Positions 1 to 12,100 of a stretch of DNA of 64,000 nucleotides are shown here, in pieces. This DNA is from Cryptomeria japonica (lineage: Eukaryota; Streptophyta; Pinopsida; Cupressales; Cupressaceae). The position numbers and the translations under genes are program-made. The stretch's first letter is position 1. The number at the start of each line of letters is the position of its first letter. The stretch spans positions 24,076,406 through 24,140,405 of the forward strand of contig NC_081409.1 of assembly GCF_030272615.1 (NCBI RefSeq), written 5' to 3'. The notes under the pieces were generated by a model. That model saw nothing but the letters and a program-made list of their open reading frames with translations. It made no database searches and was not told the origin of the DNA.

Positions 1-39
1 AACTTTTGATGTAATCCCTCTTCAAAAAGTTGATCTTTG

Positions 40-450
40 TGGGGAGGGTGGAAAATCGATCCTCATAGGGACAAAATGATCCCTATTTTTGCTCTTAAAC
101 TTGTTTCAAAATCCTTCCATCTCCCACTTGAAGTGGAAATTTGATTTCAATAGGGACAAAATTGATCTTTGATTTAATTGCTTAGTGGAAATTCAATTTC
201 GATAGGGACTTATGGATTTTCAACATCAATTTCTTCAATTCAAACCCTCAAGAGTGGAGAAGTGATCTCCGTAGGGATAAATTCGTTCCTCAAATTCATT
301 TCATTCAATCTTCTTACTAGGAGTGGAAAATCGATCTCCATAGGGATTTCTCACCTATCATCACAAAAAATTTGCATTATCTTGCAAACATTTTCATCAT
401 TTTCCCTCAAATCCAAAGGAAGAGTAGAAATTTGATTTCCATGAGAACAA
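40..450 (-). repeat. Six-copy interspersed motif with a variable near-palindromic centre
   Basis: A motif of the form AGTGG-centre-ATAGGGACAAA recurs six times, near positions 48, 133, 185, 253, 322 and 424. The centre is a near-palindrome whose arms vary together: GAAAT/ATTTC at 136-148, GAAATT/AATTTC at 188-200, GGAGA/TCTCC at 256-270 and GAAAT/ATTTC at 427-439. At 325-339 the arms GGAAA/TCTCC have one A-C mismatch on the plus strand, which is a G-U wobble on the minus strand. Some copies leave loops of only 1-3 nt, so not all can fold as drawn. The context is probably the untranslated part of an LTR element cut by the window edge. No protein-coding signal is seen here; short ORFs across it are chance. 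Confidence 0.55.
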
Positions 451-1101
451 ATCAAACTTTTTGCATCTTTGGCATTGTTGACCTCATAAACCCTAAGACC
501 TATTAACATTTGCAAAGGCTAACGACTACAGAAACTACTACCAAGCCAAGCAAACTAACAATACGACAACCCAAAAAAGTGGGGGTCCCCATTTGCAATG
601 GGGCGATGTGTGAAAATGTCATAACAATACATAGTGGGGTTTGTACATCATTTCCCTCTATCATGCCATCCTTCTCTCCTCTTATGATTGAGGATCCCTT
701 CTAGCTCATGTCAATAATTGATCAATATTGGGTTCGTAGGGGGGGCATGCAATAGGGTGCCCCTAAACTAACCCTCGACCTAGGCCCAAGAGCGGAAACT
801 TTGTCCCCCTTGGCCTCATGCAGTCCGTAACCATTCTCATGAGGTGGTGTGGCTAGTGCGGTATCCCTCGTTGTTCCCCCTCCTTGCATTCCCTTCCTTT
901 CCCACAACATGATCAATTATTGTGAATAGAAATTCACATCATTAAATACATGGATATTTATGTAAAATTCAAACATTCAGATATATATAATATAAATGTT
1001 TTTTGCATACCACAATAATTCAATATTATTATTCTGATCAGCCTGCTGTGAATATGAGGGATTCTGCTCTTGTTCGATCTGCTCTGGGATACGAATCAGA
1101 T
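451..1101. other. No gene seen; probable LTR-element leader or UTR debris
   Basis: No coding region is supported. A short hairpin CCCCATTTGCAATGGGG lies at 587-603. The sequence to 1101 looks like decayed untranslated retroelement DNA and forms the left flank of the LTR starting at 1102. Confidence 0.4.
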
Positions 1102-3620
1102 TGTAATGTCCCCAATTTTTCAGGTTCTCTAGCAAGCTTTAGTAGTTGACACTCTGGGTTCACGTCAGCTTGTTCAGATGAGTAATCTGATGTTTCCGAT
1201 GAGCTCAGTTGGTTTAGTGGAGTTATATGCCACTTTCCAAATTGATTTCTGGCATTTGGATTGGTCTCCAAGAATCTTGGAGAAGCCGTCTATTTTTAGT
1301 AAGTCGCCCAATCAGCCACGTTTGCTATTATTCGTCATCAAGATCACTTCGGTGCGATCAGAACTTGATTCCGATGTGTTTTGACAAGTTTTCGCAAATT
1401 TGGTGCATTAATGAGTTATTTTCATTATTTTACTAAGGTTGCTTAAATTTAATTAGAATATTTAATTCCAACCTTAGTGTTGTAGCTCGTTGGAACCGGG
1501 GCGAAAAATTTTAAATCTTGGGCGCATAAAACAGTGACTTTAAGTGTCAAAATATTATTATATTATTGAAAGGGTCATTTTCAGAGGAAAAAGGGAATTT
1601 AAATTAATAAAGTGACTATTAAATTAAAGTACATTTATTTATAAAGTAACTTTATTTTAAAAGGTACACTTTATTCACTTAAGAGAGAAGTGATATTTTA
1701 AAAAGAAAATATTTATCCCACATTCGCGGTGTCTTGGGAAATGAGCCCAATGAGAGTTATAAATGAAAGCATTAAATGCAGATTGGAACATCCTGGAAAT
1801 TGATTATCCTCGAAATCATGTCTTGGAAATTGTATTTCTAGAATTAGTTCTGGAAATCTTCTTGGCTCTTGAGGACGAAATCCCTCATGGGTAGCATTTT
1901 CCTCGCTGTTGCAAGATAAAGTTAGGAGAATTAATGGCGTTTTCACTCAGGAAACACATTGGTTTTATTGAGTCTTGGAGGCAGTTTGAAGGAGATAATT
2001 AGATGCAGATTGAGGGCAATAGTGGCAGCAAACTTAAAGGGAAAGGGAATATTTTGAGTGCTACAGTGACGTCGCTACAGTGCGCTGCTACAATGACATC
2101 ACTACAGTGATTTGCTACAGTGACGGTGTGACATTGATCTTGCTACAGTAGTTTGCTTCATTGATTGTTATGTGGAACCAGTGAATGGATAGGGATACTG
2201 CTGTTCAAAAAGCAATAATAACTCAGATTGGTTTCTATTATTGCTGCTGTTGCTGATTGGAACAAGGGCCAGTTTGCTGAAACTAAAAAAATCAGGTCAG
2301 AGTGCAATATACAGATTTGCTGATGTATTTCTCTGATAGATATGTTGGTTTTAATTAGGGAAAGGAGCGGATTCCAATTGCCTAAGGCAACATTGGAATC
2401 CACCCCTTAGGGCTGGACCCTTCTCCTATCACGTCACTCTCTAGGGCTGGGCCCTTTTCCCTCATGCCATCTTCAAATAGGGCTGGGCCCCTTTCCAACA
2501 CGCCACCCCCAAAATAGGCCCAACCTCCAAAAGGGACACGCTACACCTTGGCGCCAATTTACCCTATTCAAGGCCGACTTAATTAAAGAATAATATGGGT
2601 ATAAATAAAGATATAAAGTGAATCATTATACACTTGAACACATATATCATTTTATGAAATTCAGTCTGCCATTATAGCTAATGCGAAATACTTCTGACAG
2701 GTGCGAATTATCTCCAGTCCACTGCGAAACTTGTAGCTCCTCTTTCTCCATCATCTCTGCTGCTGAAAGTGCGAATTCCATTCAAGAAGACGTGCTGGCT
2801 CTTGTATATAATCTCAGATCTGCAGAAGACTGTGTATATTGAAAGATCAGATCTGATTGTTGAAGTGCAGACCTGGACAGCAGTATAGATCAGATCTGAT
2901 TATTGAAGTGCAGACCTGGACAGCAGACTATAGACCTATTGGAGCAGCTTGTGTGCTGACCTATTTGCTAAGTGAACTGTGTCATCAAAAGCCCTAAGAG
3001 ATAAGTTGTAATCAGAAAACTTTGCTTAATTCATAATCAGATCCGAGGATCTTTCTGGCTGGGGTTTTCCTCCTATGAGGTTTTCCCAGGGTACTTGTGT
3101 GTTGTGAGTTCATTTTGGTTGTTTCTCTACTTAAGCTTAATTCTGGAAATCCTAACAGCATTCAACATTAATCTAAAATTTGTATAGAATTCTATTTTCT
3201 GAACATTGCATTAATCTGAAAGTCTAAAATTAACAAGATATATCTCAGATTGTTAAGAGGTCAGATTTATATGCTCAAATGATGTAATTTGCCATAGGTT
3301 ATTTTGCTTGTTCGTAATCTGCAGTTAATAAGAAAATTCGCTGTTCTTCAACATCAGTTCTATCTCTGTTAATAGATCAGTGTTTAGCGGAATTGAATCT
3401 CATCTATTAGTTAAATCAATGTATCTTTCTTTTATGATACCAAACAAATTGAATGCTGAGAGAGAGCTTTGCTGATGTATGTTTATGAAATCGTTGTAAT
3501 CTGAAAACAATATCACTTCATAAATGAATGACAACTGTTTGACAAAATTGAAAATACCTAAGAGCTGTGGGGGTGAAGAAGTACAAAAAATTTGGTTTCA
3601 ATTTGAGGTAGAACATTACA
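1102..3620 (+). mobile_element. 5' LTR of an LTR retrotransposon (fossil)
   Basis: The 2519-bp block begins TGTAATGT and ends ACATTACA, a perfect 8-bp inverted terminal pair of the TG...CA type. A tRNA-iMet primer-binding site follows directly. About 0.95 kb in (2050-2150) is a cluster of GCTACAGTGACG-like motifs. The solo LTR at 6671-7983 has a related cluster at a similar distance from its own start, so the two are probably distant members of one long-LTR family. No clear gag or pol follows, so the element looks truncated or swamped by later insertions. No second LTR is seen in the window. Confidence 0.75.
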
Positions 3621-3621
3621 G

Positions 3622-3633
3622 TGGTATCAGAGC
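3622..3633 (+). promoter_or_regulatory. Primer-binding site (tRNA-iMet)
   Basis: TGGTATCAGAGC starts one base after the LTR end. It is the standard plant retrotransposon primer site complementary to the initiator methionine tRNA 3' end, and it fixes the LTR as a 5' LTR on the plus strand. Confidence 0.8.
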
Positions 3634-5989
3634 ACTGCTATAAATACAGACAGTAAAATCTGATAAAGAAATACAGTAATCTAATTCTTGTAATTTTCAG
3701 TTTGGTGCTAAATGGAATGAATTTAAATGTGATCATGAATGTTCTTGCACCGTCATTTGGATGTTGGTATTTTCTATGAATGAAATCCATCTTACACAAA
3801 AACACAACAGGGGCAACTAAACCATAGAAAACTTCAGAAGAGGGAAAAAATCAGACCTTCGTTGACAGCCTGCCAACTGTTTGACGAAATGCTAAACCAA
3901 GTAAACTGAGTTATTTAGTGCAGAAGGACAGGGGCCTTTACACATATTCCATGAATTCTTCTTGAAATAACCCTCAAACATCTCTTAACCTTCCAATAAA
4001 GTACCTCTTCATGAAAGGTTACAGCTCCTCAACTAGGTCGGCCAACAACATTACAAAATATCTTTTTAATTATTATTAATTATCTTTAAATACTTTGCCC
4101 AAGGCGGATGCTTGCATCTAGGGGGTCAGCCAGCTTAGATATTTTTAGTTAAATTTTAAAATACACTTCCCAGAAATGGGTGCCAACTTCAGGAGGGGAA
4201 TCGGCACATGATTTTTATTATTTCCATTTAAGCCGTAGGTCGGCCCTGACTTCCCTCTGCCCTAGTCAGCCCTATACCATGCAATGTATCCCAGGTTTGG
4301 GTATTAATACTATTTGTTGAAATCTTCATGGCAGGGGGCATGACAGATTTAGATCGAAAAACCTAACCCTTTCAGCCTGTAACCAGCATACCCCTTGTTA
4401 AGATCAGCCATACAAACACTTAGCTATTTTTGTACCGTTGTGGCCCAACTAAAGAAGCCTTGGGAGGTCAAGGGTTTTCCTATCGTTATCTCTTTCAGGA
4501 GAAGTTAAGTGGTGACACTTAACTTGTGTTGAGTGTGTCAAAAGGCTCATCAACACCACCAAATAAGTTAATTGATAACCAGATCTCAAGCTGAATATTA
4601 GCATGTCCTCAAAGAAATATATGCAGTGAGGAATCTTATACTCCAGTGCTAAGGTACAGTGAAATCATCCCAAATGAAGAAACCATGGTAGGAGATTATG
4701 TGATCCACAAAAACAAAAAAATTATATCCATGTATTCAGACAAGGAATTGCCTATCCCCGTACACTGTTGCCAGGACATGATGTAATTAGAATTCCACTC
4801 AATTTCTGGACACCAAGTACAAAGTTAGTAAATCGAGTAAATCTGGGATTCTGAAACAAGCAAATATACAAGAATAAACCACACCAACAATAATCACTGA
4901 CAAGGACACCTAAAGACTGAGATATCTTAGCTAGGGTAAGAAAAAGTAACACCTTAATCTCACCACCAAGGTTAAAGTGCAGAAACAAACAAGCTGTACT
5001 TTCAACTTCTGGTCTAGCTAGCCCCTTGAACAGAGTTTAATAATTACAACAATGAACAACAGGAAGATGATGGGTTGAAGATCAAGTAATCTTCATTTTG
5101 ACTACTTGTAACAACACTACTTTTAAAATCCTTGAGATTAGTTTTGTATAAATTCTTCTCATAGATTTTATAAGAATTTCACCAGTCTTGGTTTTAGCAA
5201 TTGACATCAGCATCCTAAATTCTAGTTTGTATCCTTGCCAAAGGATTCATGTAAATACCATTTCTTTTAAAATTAAATATGAGTTTGCATCCAACAAACA
5301 GATGTAAAACAGGTAAATTTGCATATTGTTCTATTTTAATTCACAACGTTGAGATCCCATGACATGTTAACTGCTGCTGGCAAGTATCCAATGTTTGGTT
5401 TGTATCAATGTTACCAAATCTGGTCTGGACTTTTCAATTCCTACATAAATTTTACTGAGCTTTTTTGTAAACTTCAGATTTCCAAATTATTTGAACCTGG
5501 TAACTATGGTTATTATTACTTAGATTTTTGCCAACAAGTTTCATGTGCTTATGTTCCTTCATTTTCTATAGAAAAATTCAAATTTCTGTTTTTCATTGCT
5601 CATCATTATGCAAACAAGATTTTAATGTTTATTTTTCTGCCAAAAGAATTGCAATCTAAGATCATGAACCTAGAGCATCATGATTCATAACATTCAAGAA
5701 AGGGCTCTAGACCTCAAACAAATGTATCCAGAAAAAACTATCCTACAATTAGCATAGAAGGAAAATGTTAGCGGCGACTACTGAGGAGTATAATGAGAGC
5801 ATAAAGCATAAATCCTCATATACCAGTACTGCAACATAAAAGAACACAATCTACCTATGCTGAAAGTAAAAACAAAGTTACATGCAACAACACAAAATCA
5901 AATGCAACTAAAGAAGGAGACTTAAGTTTGGCAACAGAAGAGAACAGTACACCAGCAGCCAGTCTGAACTACAAGAGCAACGTTCTTAC
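3634..5989. other. No gene seen; retroelement debris
   Basis: No exon of the surrounding minus-strand gene is recognisable here. Around 4020-4330 the minus strand carries LTR-like sequence with GGCCGACC/GTCAGCC motifs related to the sequence from 18071. Short ORFs (for example 5349-5690) show no family signature. Confidence 0.4.
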
Positions 5990-6127
5990 CCTGGGCTTGC
6001 GAAGATGTGGTAAATCTCTCACAGCATACAATCCAATACCATCAGGTCCCTCCTTGAATTCTACTCCAAAAATACTGACATGTTTGCTAAGACCAATTGC
6101 ATAAAAGTCAGGATCCACCGGCTCCAA
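5990..6127 (-). CDS. PTAC14: Exon 3 of the pTAC14-like gene
   Basis: The 138-bp exon has 46 whole codons. It follows an acceptor CTGGCAG (6134-6128) and ends AGG before donor GTAAGAACG (5989-5981). The reading frame is open and conserved in character: LEPVDPDFYAIG, then FGVEFKEGPDGIGLYA, then a basic end (HLRKPR). This matches the region immediately upstream of the SET domain in pTAC14. It is the only piece of the gene recognised by family sequence. Confidence 0.8.
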
Positions 6128-9100
6128 CTGCCAGGAGTTCAATCATTCCAGTTAGTTATGACATCAAGTCATAACATGTAAAGAAAATGGGTTGAAAGCA
6201 ACTAAATAAACAGGCCAAATAGGAAGCATGCAAATAATACTACATTTGAACAAGTGATATGTTCTTTGGAGCTCGTTTCATTTACTATAGTACCTCAAAG
6301 GAGCAGTTTTATGATACCCTGCAAACTGATCGGATAGGTTTAGTACCAGGCCAATGTTCAGACAACATAATTTGATTCTATATACATCATGCTTGTCCCT
6401 TAGATAATCATTTACTAAACAAATAATGTGCCACTGATAGCTTTACAGCACAGGTTTATCTGCATACAATAAAATATTAAATGCAACATAGATGTCTGAA
6501 AGAGCTTTGAGGCCCATAACGAAGGAAAAGCCATGTGAAATAATTAAGCCAATCACTGAAGTTATTAACGAGCATTAACTAAGAACTGAAAGGCTTGAAA
6601 TGTGAAAAGAATGACATTCTATTACACAGGTAATTGGTAAATAATTGAATAGATTAGTTGAATGAACAATTGTAAGAACCCAACTTGGCTCTCCTCTGCT
6701 GACTGTTTCTTTTGAATGCAGTAGATTTGAATTTGTTTTGGTTTTTGAATGTTTATAGATTTTTTTGTGTTTTTTTTGGTAATAATGAGCAATGAAACAA
6801 TACTGGAATAAACTCCTATGCTTAAAATAATACTGGAACAATAATATTACTGCTGGAATTAATTTACGAAACTATCAAGGGAATGTTTGTTCTGTTTTAT
6901 GGCCAATATGCCTGGAAAACAAATTCATTACAATGTAAGATAAAAACCTGATTTTTGCTGTCCCAGTAGTTGAAAAAAATCTGCAAACTGCAAATTTTAA
7001 TTTTTTTGAAAAAATTACTGTTCACGCGGTAATGTAGCAATCCGTACGGCGGCACTATTCACGCGGTACTGTTCACGTGGCACTGTAGCAGTCCGTATGG
7101 CGGTACTGTAGCAATCCGTACCGTACTTGTTAATCACAAAAAATTCTTCAATAAATCTGCAATAATTTCTCGTGAATTTATTCTTCAATCTTGCGCAATT
7201 AGATGCAAATAAGACCTCTGAATGAAGTCTTCCTGGAACCAAATATCACTGAATATTTCATCAGCTCAGATGGTGAACATTGAAGCAACTACGTCCTCCA
7301 ATGGTGGCTGAAAACCCTAGTCTCCAGAGCAAAACCCTTTCAATTTCACAATGTCATAATAAAATAGCCCTCCTCTTCTTTCCAAACTCAACGCTATTTA
7401 TCCTTTTTGCAAGTCGTACCCTAATCCTCTTAGTTACAATTTTGCTTGTAATTTCATTTAATTTCACTTTGGGTGTCAAAAATGATTTTAATCATTAAAT
7501 GGGCATTTAATTTTAATATTTCAATAGTCTGGCTCAGATAATTTAATTAAAAACATGGCCCCGTCTAATGATGAGTTGACCCTCAAGTTAAGTGATTATA
7601 ATATAAAGTCACTTTATAACTTTATTATTAAATCACTTAATAATAAATGCTAAGTCATTCAAACTTGTCTAACTCCACGAATATTTTGAATTTAGCTATG
7701 CCGTCTGAAACTGGAGCTCACTAGTTGACCACCCATATGACCATGATGTCTGCTAAAAATAGCTGGGGTCCATCTCCCACTGCTAAAAATAGCTTGGCCA
7801 AGCCAAACTCAAAGCAAAACTCATCATAGACAAACTCTGGCAACCCAGAAGTGTACTCTGCTCTGTCCCCCGGAAGATCTCCATGCCAAGGTGACCCTCT
7901 ATCCAATCCTACTAGCCTACGAGGGTCTCTGATAGGCTAATCACAAGCTAGAGTGATGTCTCTAGCTAGAAGGGGACATCACAACAATACGTTCATATAG
8001 AATTACAAAGAACAAAGTTTCTAATAAGAAACTCATCAGAATTAGAAAGAATCTAATTATACAAGATATACATAATATTGACCATTAAACAATATAGAAA
8101 CAAATAATACGAAGATATTATTCTAATACATTCTTCATCAAAAGAGATATCAAAATAGCAAAAAGATATATTTCTTCTACAAAGTAGAAACTAAGAGTTT
8201 CCCAACAATAAATGACATGGCCATTTTTAAATCTGACAAGATTATAATGTAATCAAAACTGAGCCAACAGCTAACTCAAATGTATTCAGTTCTAAAGGCA
8301 ATGGTTGAGAATAATATGCTTTTGTGCATAGTATGCCAAGTATGATGTGATGTGATAACTGAATATATGATCACCTTGTGAGTTATGTATGGATGTACCT
8401 GAGAGAAACCCAACACAGATACAGAATAACAACAAGAGCTATGTTTTAATGCAGGACTATAGTTATGAGCCCTGTATACCTAAGGTCTTAATATAAATTT
8501 GATGCCTATTTGGTATGGCTGTCAATTAGCTCAGGAGAAACTGCCTGCATCCAACTAATCCAACCATCCACTTAATTAAATAAGGCTCATTAAGATAATT
8601 AACAAACTGCACATTAATACATAGCTCCATTGAGGTAAACTATAACTACATATAGCTTTGTCATTAATCTTATTTTAAACCCAAGGAAAACACACTATGA
8701 CAAACCACTGCATGAACTTCACTGTGTGTTCACTTATGCCAAACAACATGTGCAATGCATTTTGCACATAATTTGCTCTGTATCGGTGCCAAACTCCTTC
8801 TTCCTGAGCCTGAGGGCTACTACGGCTAGGTGAGCTTCATCCTCTGAATCCGAACACTCTTGAGTCTGTTAGGATAGCTGTGGGATTGATGTAAGGGCCT
8901 AGAATGCTGGCCCACTCCTCTTCCACCTCCAGAACCACACCCCCCACAGCCTCCACATCTTCTTCCCTCACAAATCCCACCAATTTTTGCACACATGCTT
9001 CCTTCGAAGGCAGAACATCAACTAGTAGGCACAATATGATTTCATAGATGTAGCCATCGCACCAGTGCCTCTCCTCACTAAATGCGTCCTCAAGCAAGCC

Positions 9101-12100
9101 TTGGATGGCATTTTGGCCTTCAATGTCAATATCGACAAGACGCTCGCACTGGGCTTCCAAAGACTCCTCGCGGCAGAGACAACCTAGGCCGAACCTATGC
9201 ACCATTTTGCCTTCTCAAAAATGCTTGCTCCACCCGATTTTACTTTGCAATAAATAGGCCTAACACTTCTAGAACCATCCATCCAACTATCCAAACCCAT
9301 CCTCTCTACTCCCACCGGGTTCTCAAAACCAATCTAGGAATACCGTAGTAGCTACTGCCCAGCCCACATGAAAAAAACTGATAAGAGCGTACCTCTCTTA
9401 TCCTAAAAACAAAATTTGTAATGATTTTCACCCTATCCCCGTCTTTGAGAAATGGGCATTGTCGTTATTCAAGATATTCTGGAGATCTTTGTTTCCTGCA
9501 TTTGCCGACGACATGACTGCTGGCAGAATCTCTGCGATCCCTTGGTTAGCAAGGAAATCCGCCACTTGATTACCTTTGCGAAAAGTACGATGAAGATGAT
9601 AGTCCGTCAACTTTTGAAGCAGGCTATTTATCCTCGAGATCCAAGCGTTTAACCGCCAATTCGTGAATCCTTTTTTGATTATCCCGCTTAGAATGACTTT
9701 TGAATCTCCCTCTATCACCACCCTTGTAACTCCATTAGATGAGGCCCATTTCAAACCTTCCTCTAGTTAAGTAATTTCTGCTATGTTATTAGTGGCAATT
9801 CCCACTTGACCACATACTGCCCCAACTAAGCTACCCTTCTCATCTCTAACTACCGCGCCATAACCAGATAAGCCTGGATTTCCTCTGCTAGCTCTGTCGA
9901 AGTTCAATTTTTCCCACCCAGGTGGGGGAGGTGTCCACTTAGCTTTCTTCCGCTCCACTGGTTTCACACCTTGAAGGTGACTACTACTCTGTTTCAACTT
10001 CCATATTTGCTCCATCTCCATATCCCATTTAGAATAATATTTAAATCTACTCCCGTAGATCTTACCATTAATAGTTTCTTCTATTGCCACTTGGATTTTA
10101 TTAATATGAAGAGTGACCTCCATCTCTTCCTCCCTGAATATCCTTCTGTTTCTCTCTTTCCACACGTGCCCAACGACCATAGATGGGCTAGTAATCCATA
10201 GACTTCACCATTTTGAAAACTTGCCCCCCGTCGGCCAAGCAAAGATAAAATCTTTGAAAGTATTGTTGTACACCATATAATTCTGAAGCTTCAACTATAG
10301 CCAATCCCAACATTGCCTTGAATAAGAGCAACTGTACAATAAATGTTCTGCGGATTCTTCCTCTTTTTTGCAAAAGATCTGTTGGGCCCCGCTATAACTA
10401 TTGTTTTCAGTCTATCACTTGTAAGAATCCTTCCATGCAATGCAATCCAAAGGAAGGCACTAGCTTTAGGTAACACCCATTTGTCCCAACATAGAACGGT
10501 GGGCCATTTGCAGTCCTTCTGCCTCTTTCTTTGCAGTTCATATCCCAAGTTAACCTTGTAATTACCTGATTTAGCAGCGTTCCAGATAAGGGAGTCATTT
10601 TCAGACAAAATATATATTTTCCTGCTGTTGAGAATGTCAGCCACCTTCACACTATTGTCGCTCTGCCTTTCTCCAACCCTTTTCCATGAAATTGGAGAAT
10701 TTGGACAGCAATCCTCTTGAACATAATCTGCCACAAATTCTCCCATAGCTGCCTCCATTTCATTGATCCAGTCTTGATCCTCAATCTCTTCTACCAACGC
10801 TTTTTCTCTATTCCAAGAGTCCCTCCAGAACTTAGCTTTGCGCCCATCTCCTATCCTCCATGTGAGATGAGCTGTTATGATCTTCCTGCTTTCCCAAATG
10901 AACTTCCATATCGGTGAGCCTCCAATCGAGTTGGCGATTGTAAATATTCTCTCTGGCTCATTCGAGTCCAAGTATTTAAAAGCCATCAACTTGCACCAAC
11001 CTTTCTGGGGAAAATTATACATCTTCCAAGCAAGTTTCGCACCAAGAGCCAAATTCTAAAAATTCATTTTCCTGAGGCCTGCCCCACCTTCCTCCTTGAG
11101 CATGCAAGCAATTTCCCAATTGATCAATGGGATCTTTTTTTCCTCTTTCGAGCCTTCCCAAATAAACTTTTTAAGCATGCCATCTAGTGGCAACGAAGCC
11201 TTGCTAGACACTCTGTAACATGACATGTAGTAGATAGGAACTGCAGACAATAAAAAATTTTATCATCTGAATCCGCCCCGCCTACGAAAGCCATTTATTC
11301 TTCCATAAAGCTGATTTGGCTTTGCACTTATTGACCACTTCTTCCCACATTTTGTTGTCCAGTTTTCCTGCAAACAAAGGAACCCCAAGGTATTTAATAG
11401 GAAAACTACCTTGTCCGAATTGCAGCAATCCCTCTATCTTTGATTGAGTTCTCTTGTTTGTGTTGAGGAAGTATATCCTTGACTTTTGCTTATTCATGCA
11501 CTACCCCGAATCCTTTTCATAATCTTCTAACACACTCTTGATAACATGAGCTTCTCTTTCTGTTGCTGTGCCGAAGAGAATAGTGTCATCCGCAAATTGC
11601 GAATGGGAGATCGGATCCAATTTTTCATGAATTGAGAAACCTTTCCATAGACCTCGCCCAACCTTGCTTTTTATCTGCCTACCGAGCACTTCTACCATAA
11701 GAACAAACAAAAAGGGCGACAAAGGGTCTCCTTGCCGAAGCCCATTAGTAGCTTGGAAGAAGCCGCATGCGGATCCATTAACTATGATTGAAAAGTTTAC
11801 AGATGAAATACAGTGCTCAATACATTTCAACCATCTTTTATCAAATCCAAATTTCCTAAGAACCTCAGATAGGAAGCTCCACATGACTTGAGCATAAGCC
11901 TTGGACACATCTAATTTAATGATCATACCTTGAAATTTGGAGGAGTGCATTGAATGAATAGTTTCTACTGCCATAATTATACTATCCATGATTTCGCGAC
12001 CCGAGGTAAATCCATGCTGTTCCGGCGAAATGATCTTCATCAGAATCGGTTTAAGCCTGTTCACCATGGCCTTGGAAAGAATTTTATATAAAGAATCATA

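Noticed and set aside
722-916. Small minus-strand ORF
   Set aside because: No family signature and no splice context; it lies in retroelement leader-like sequence.
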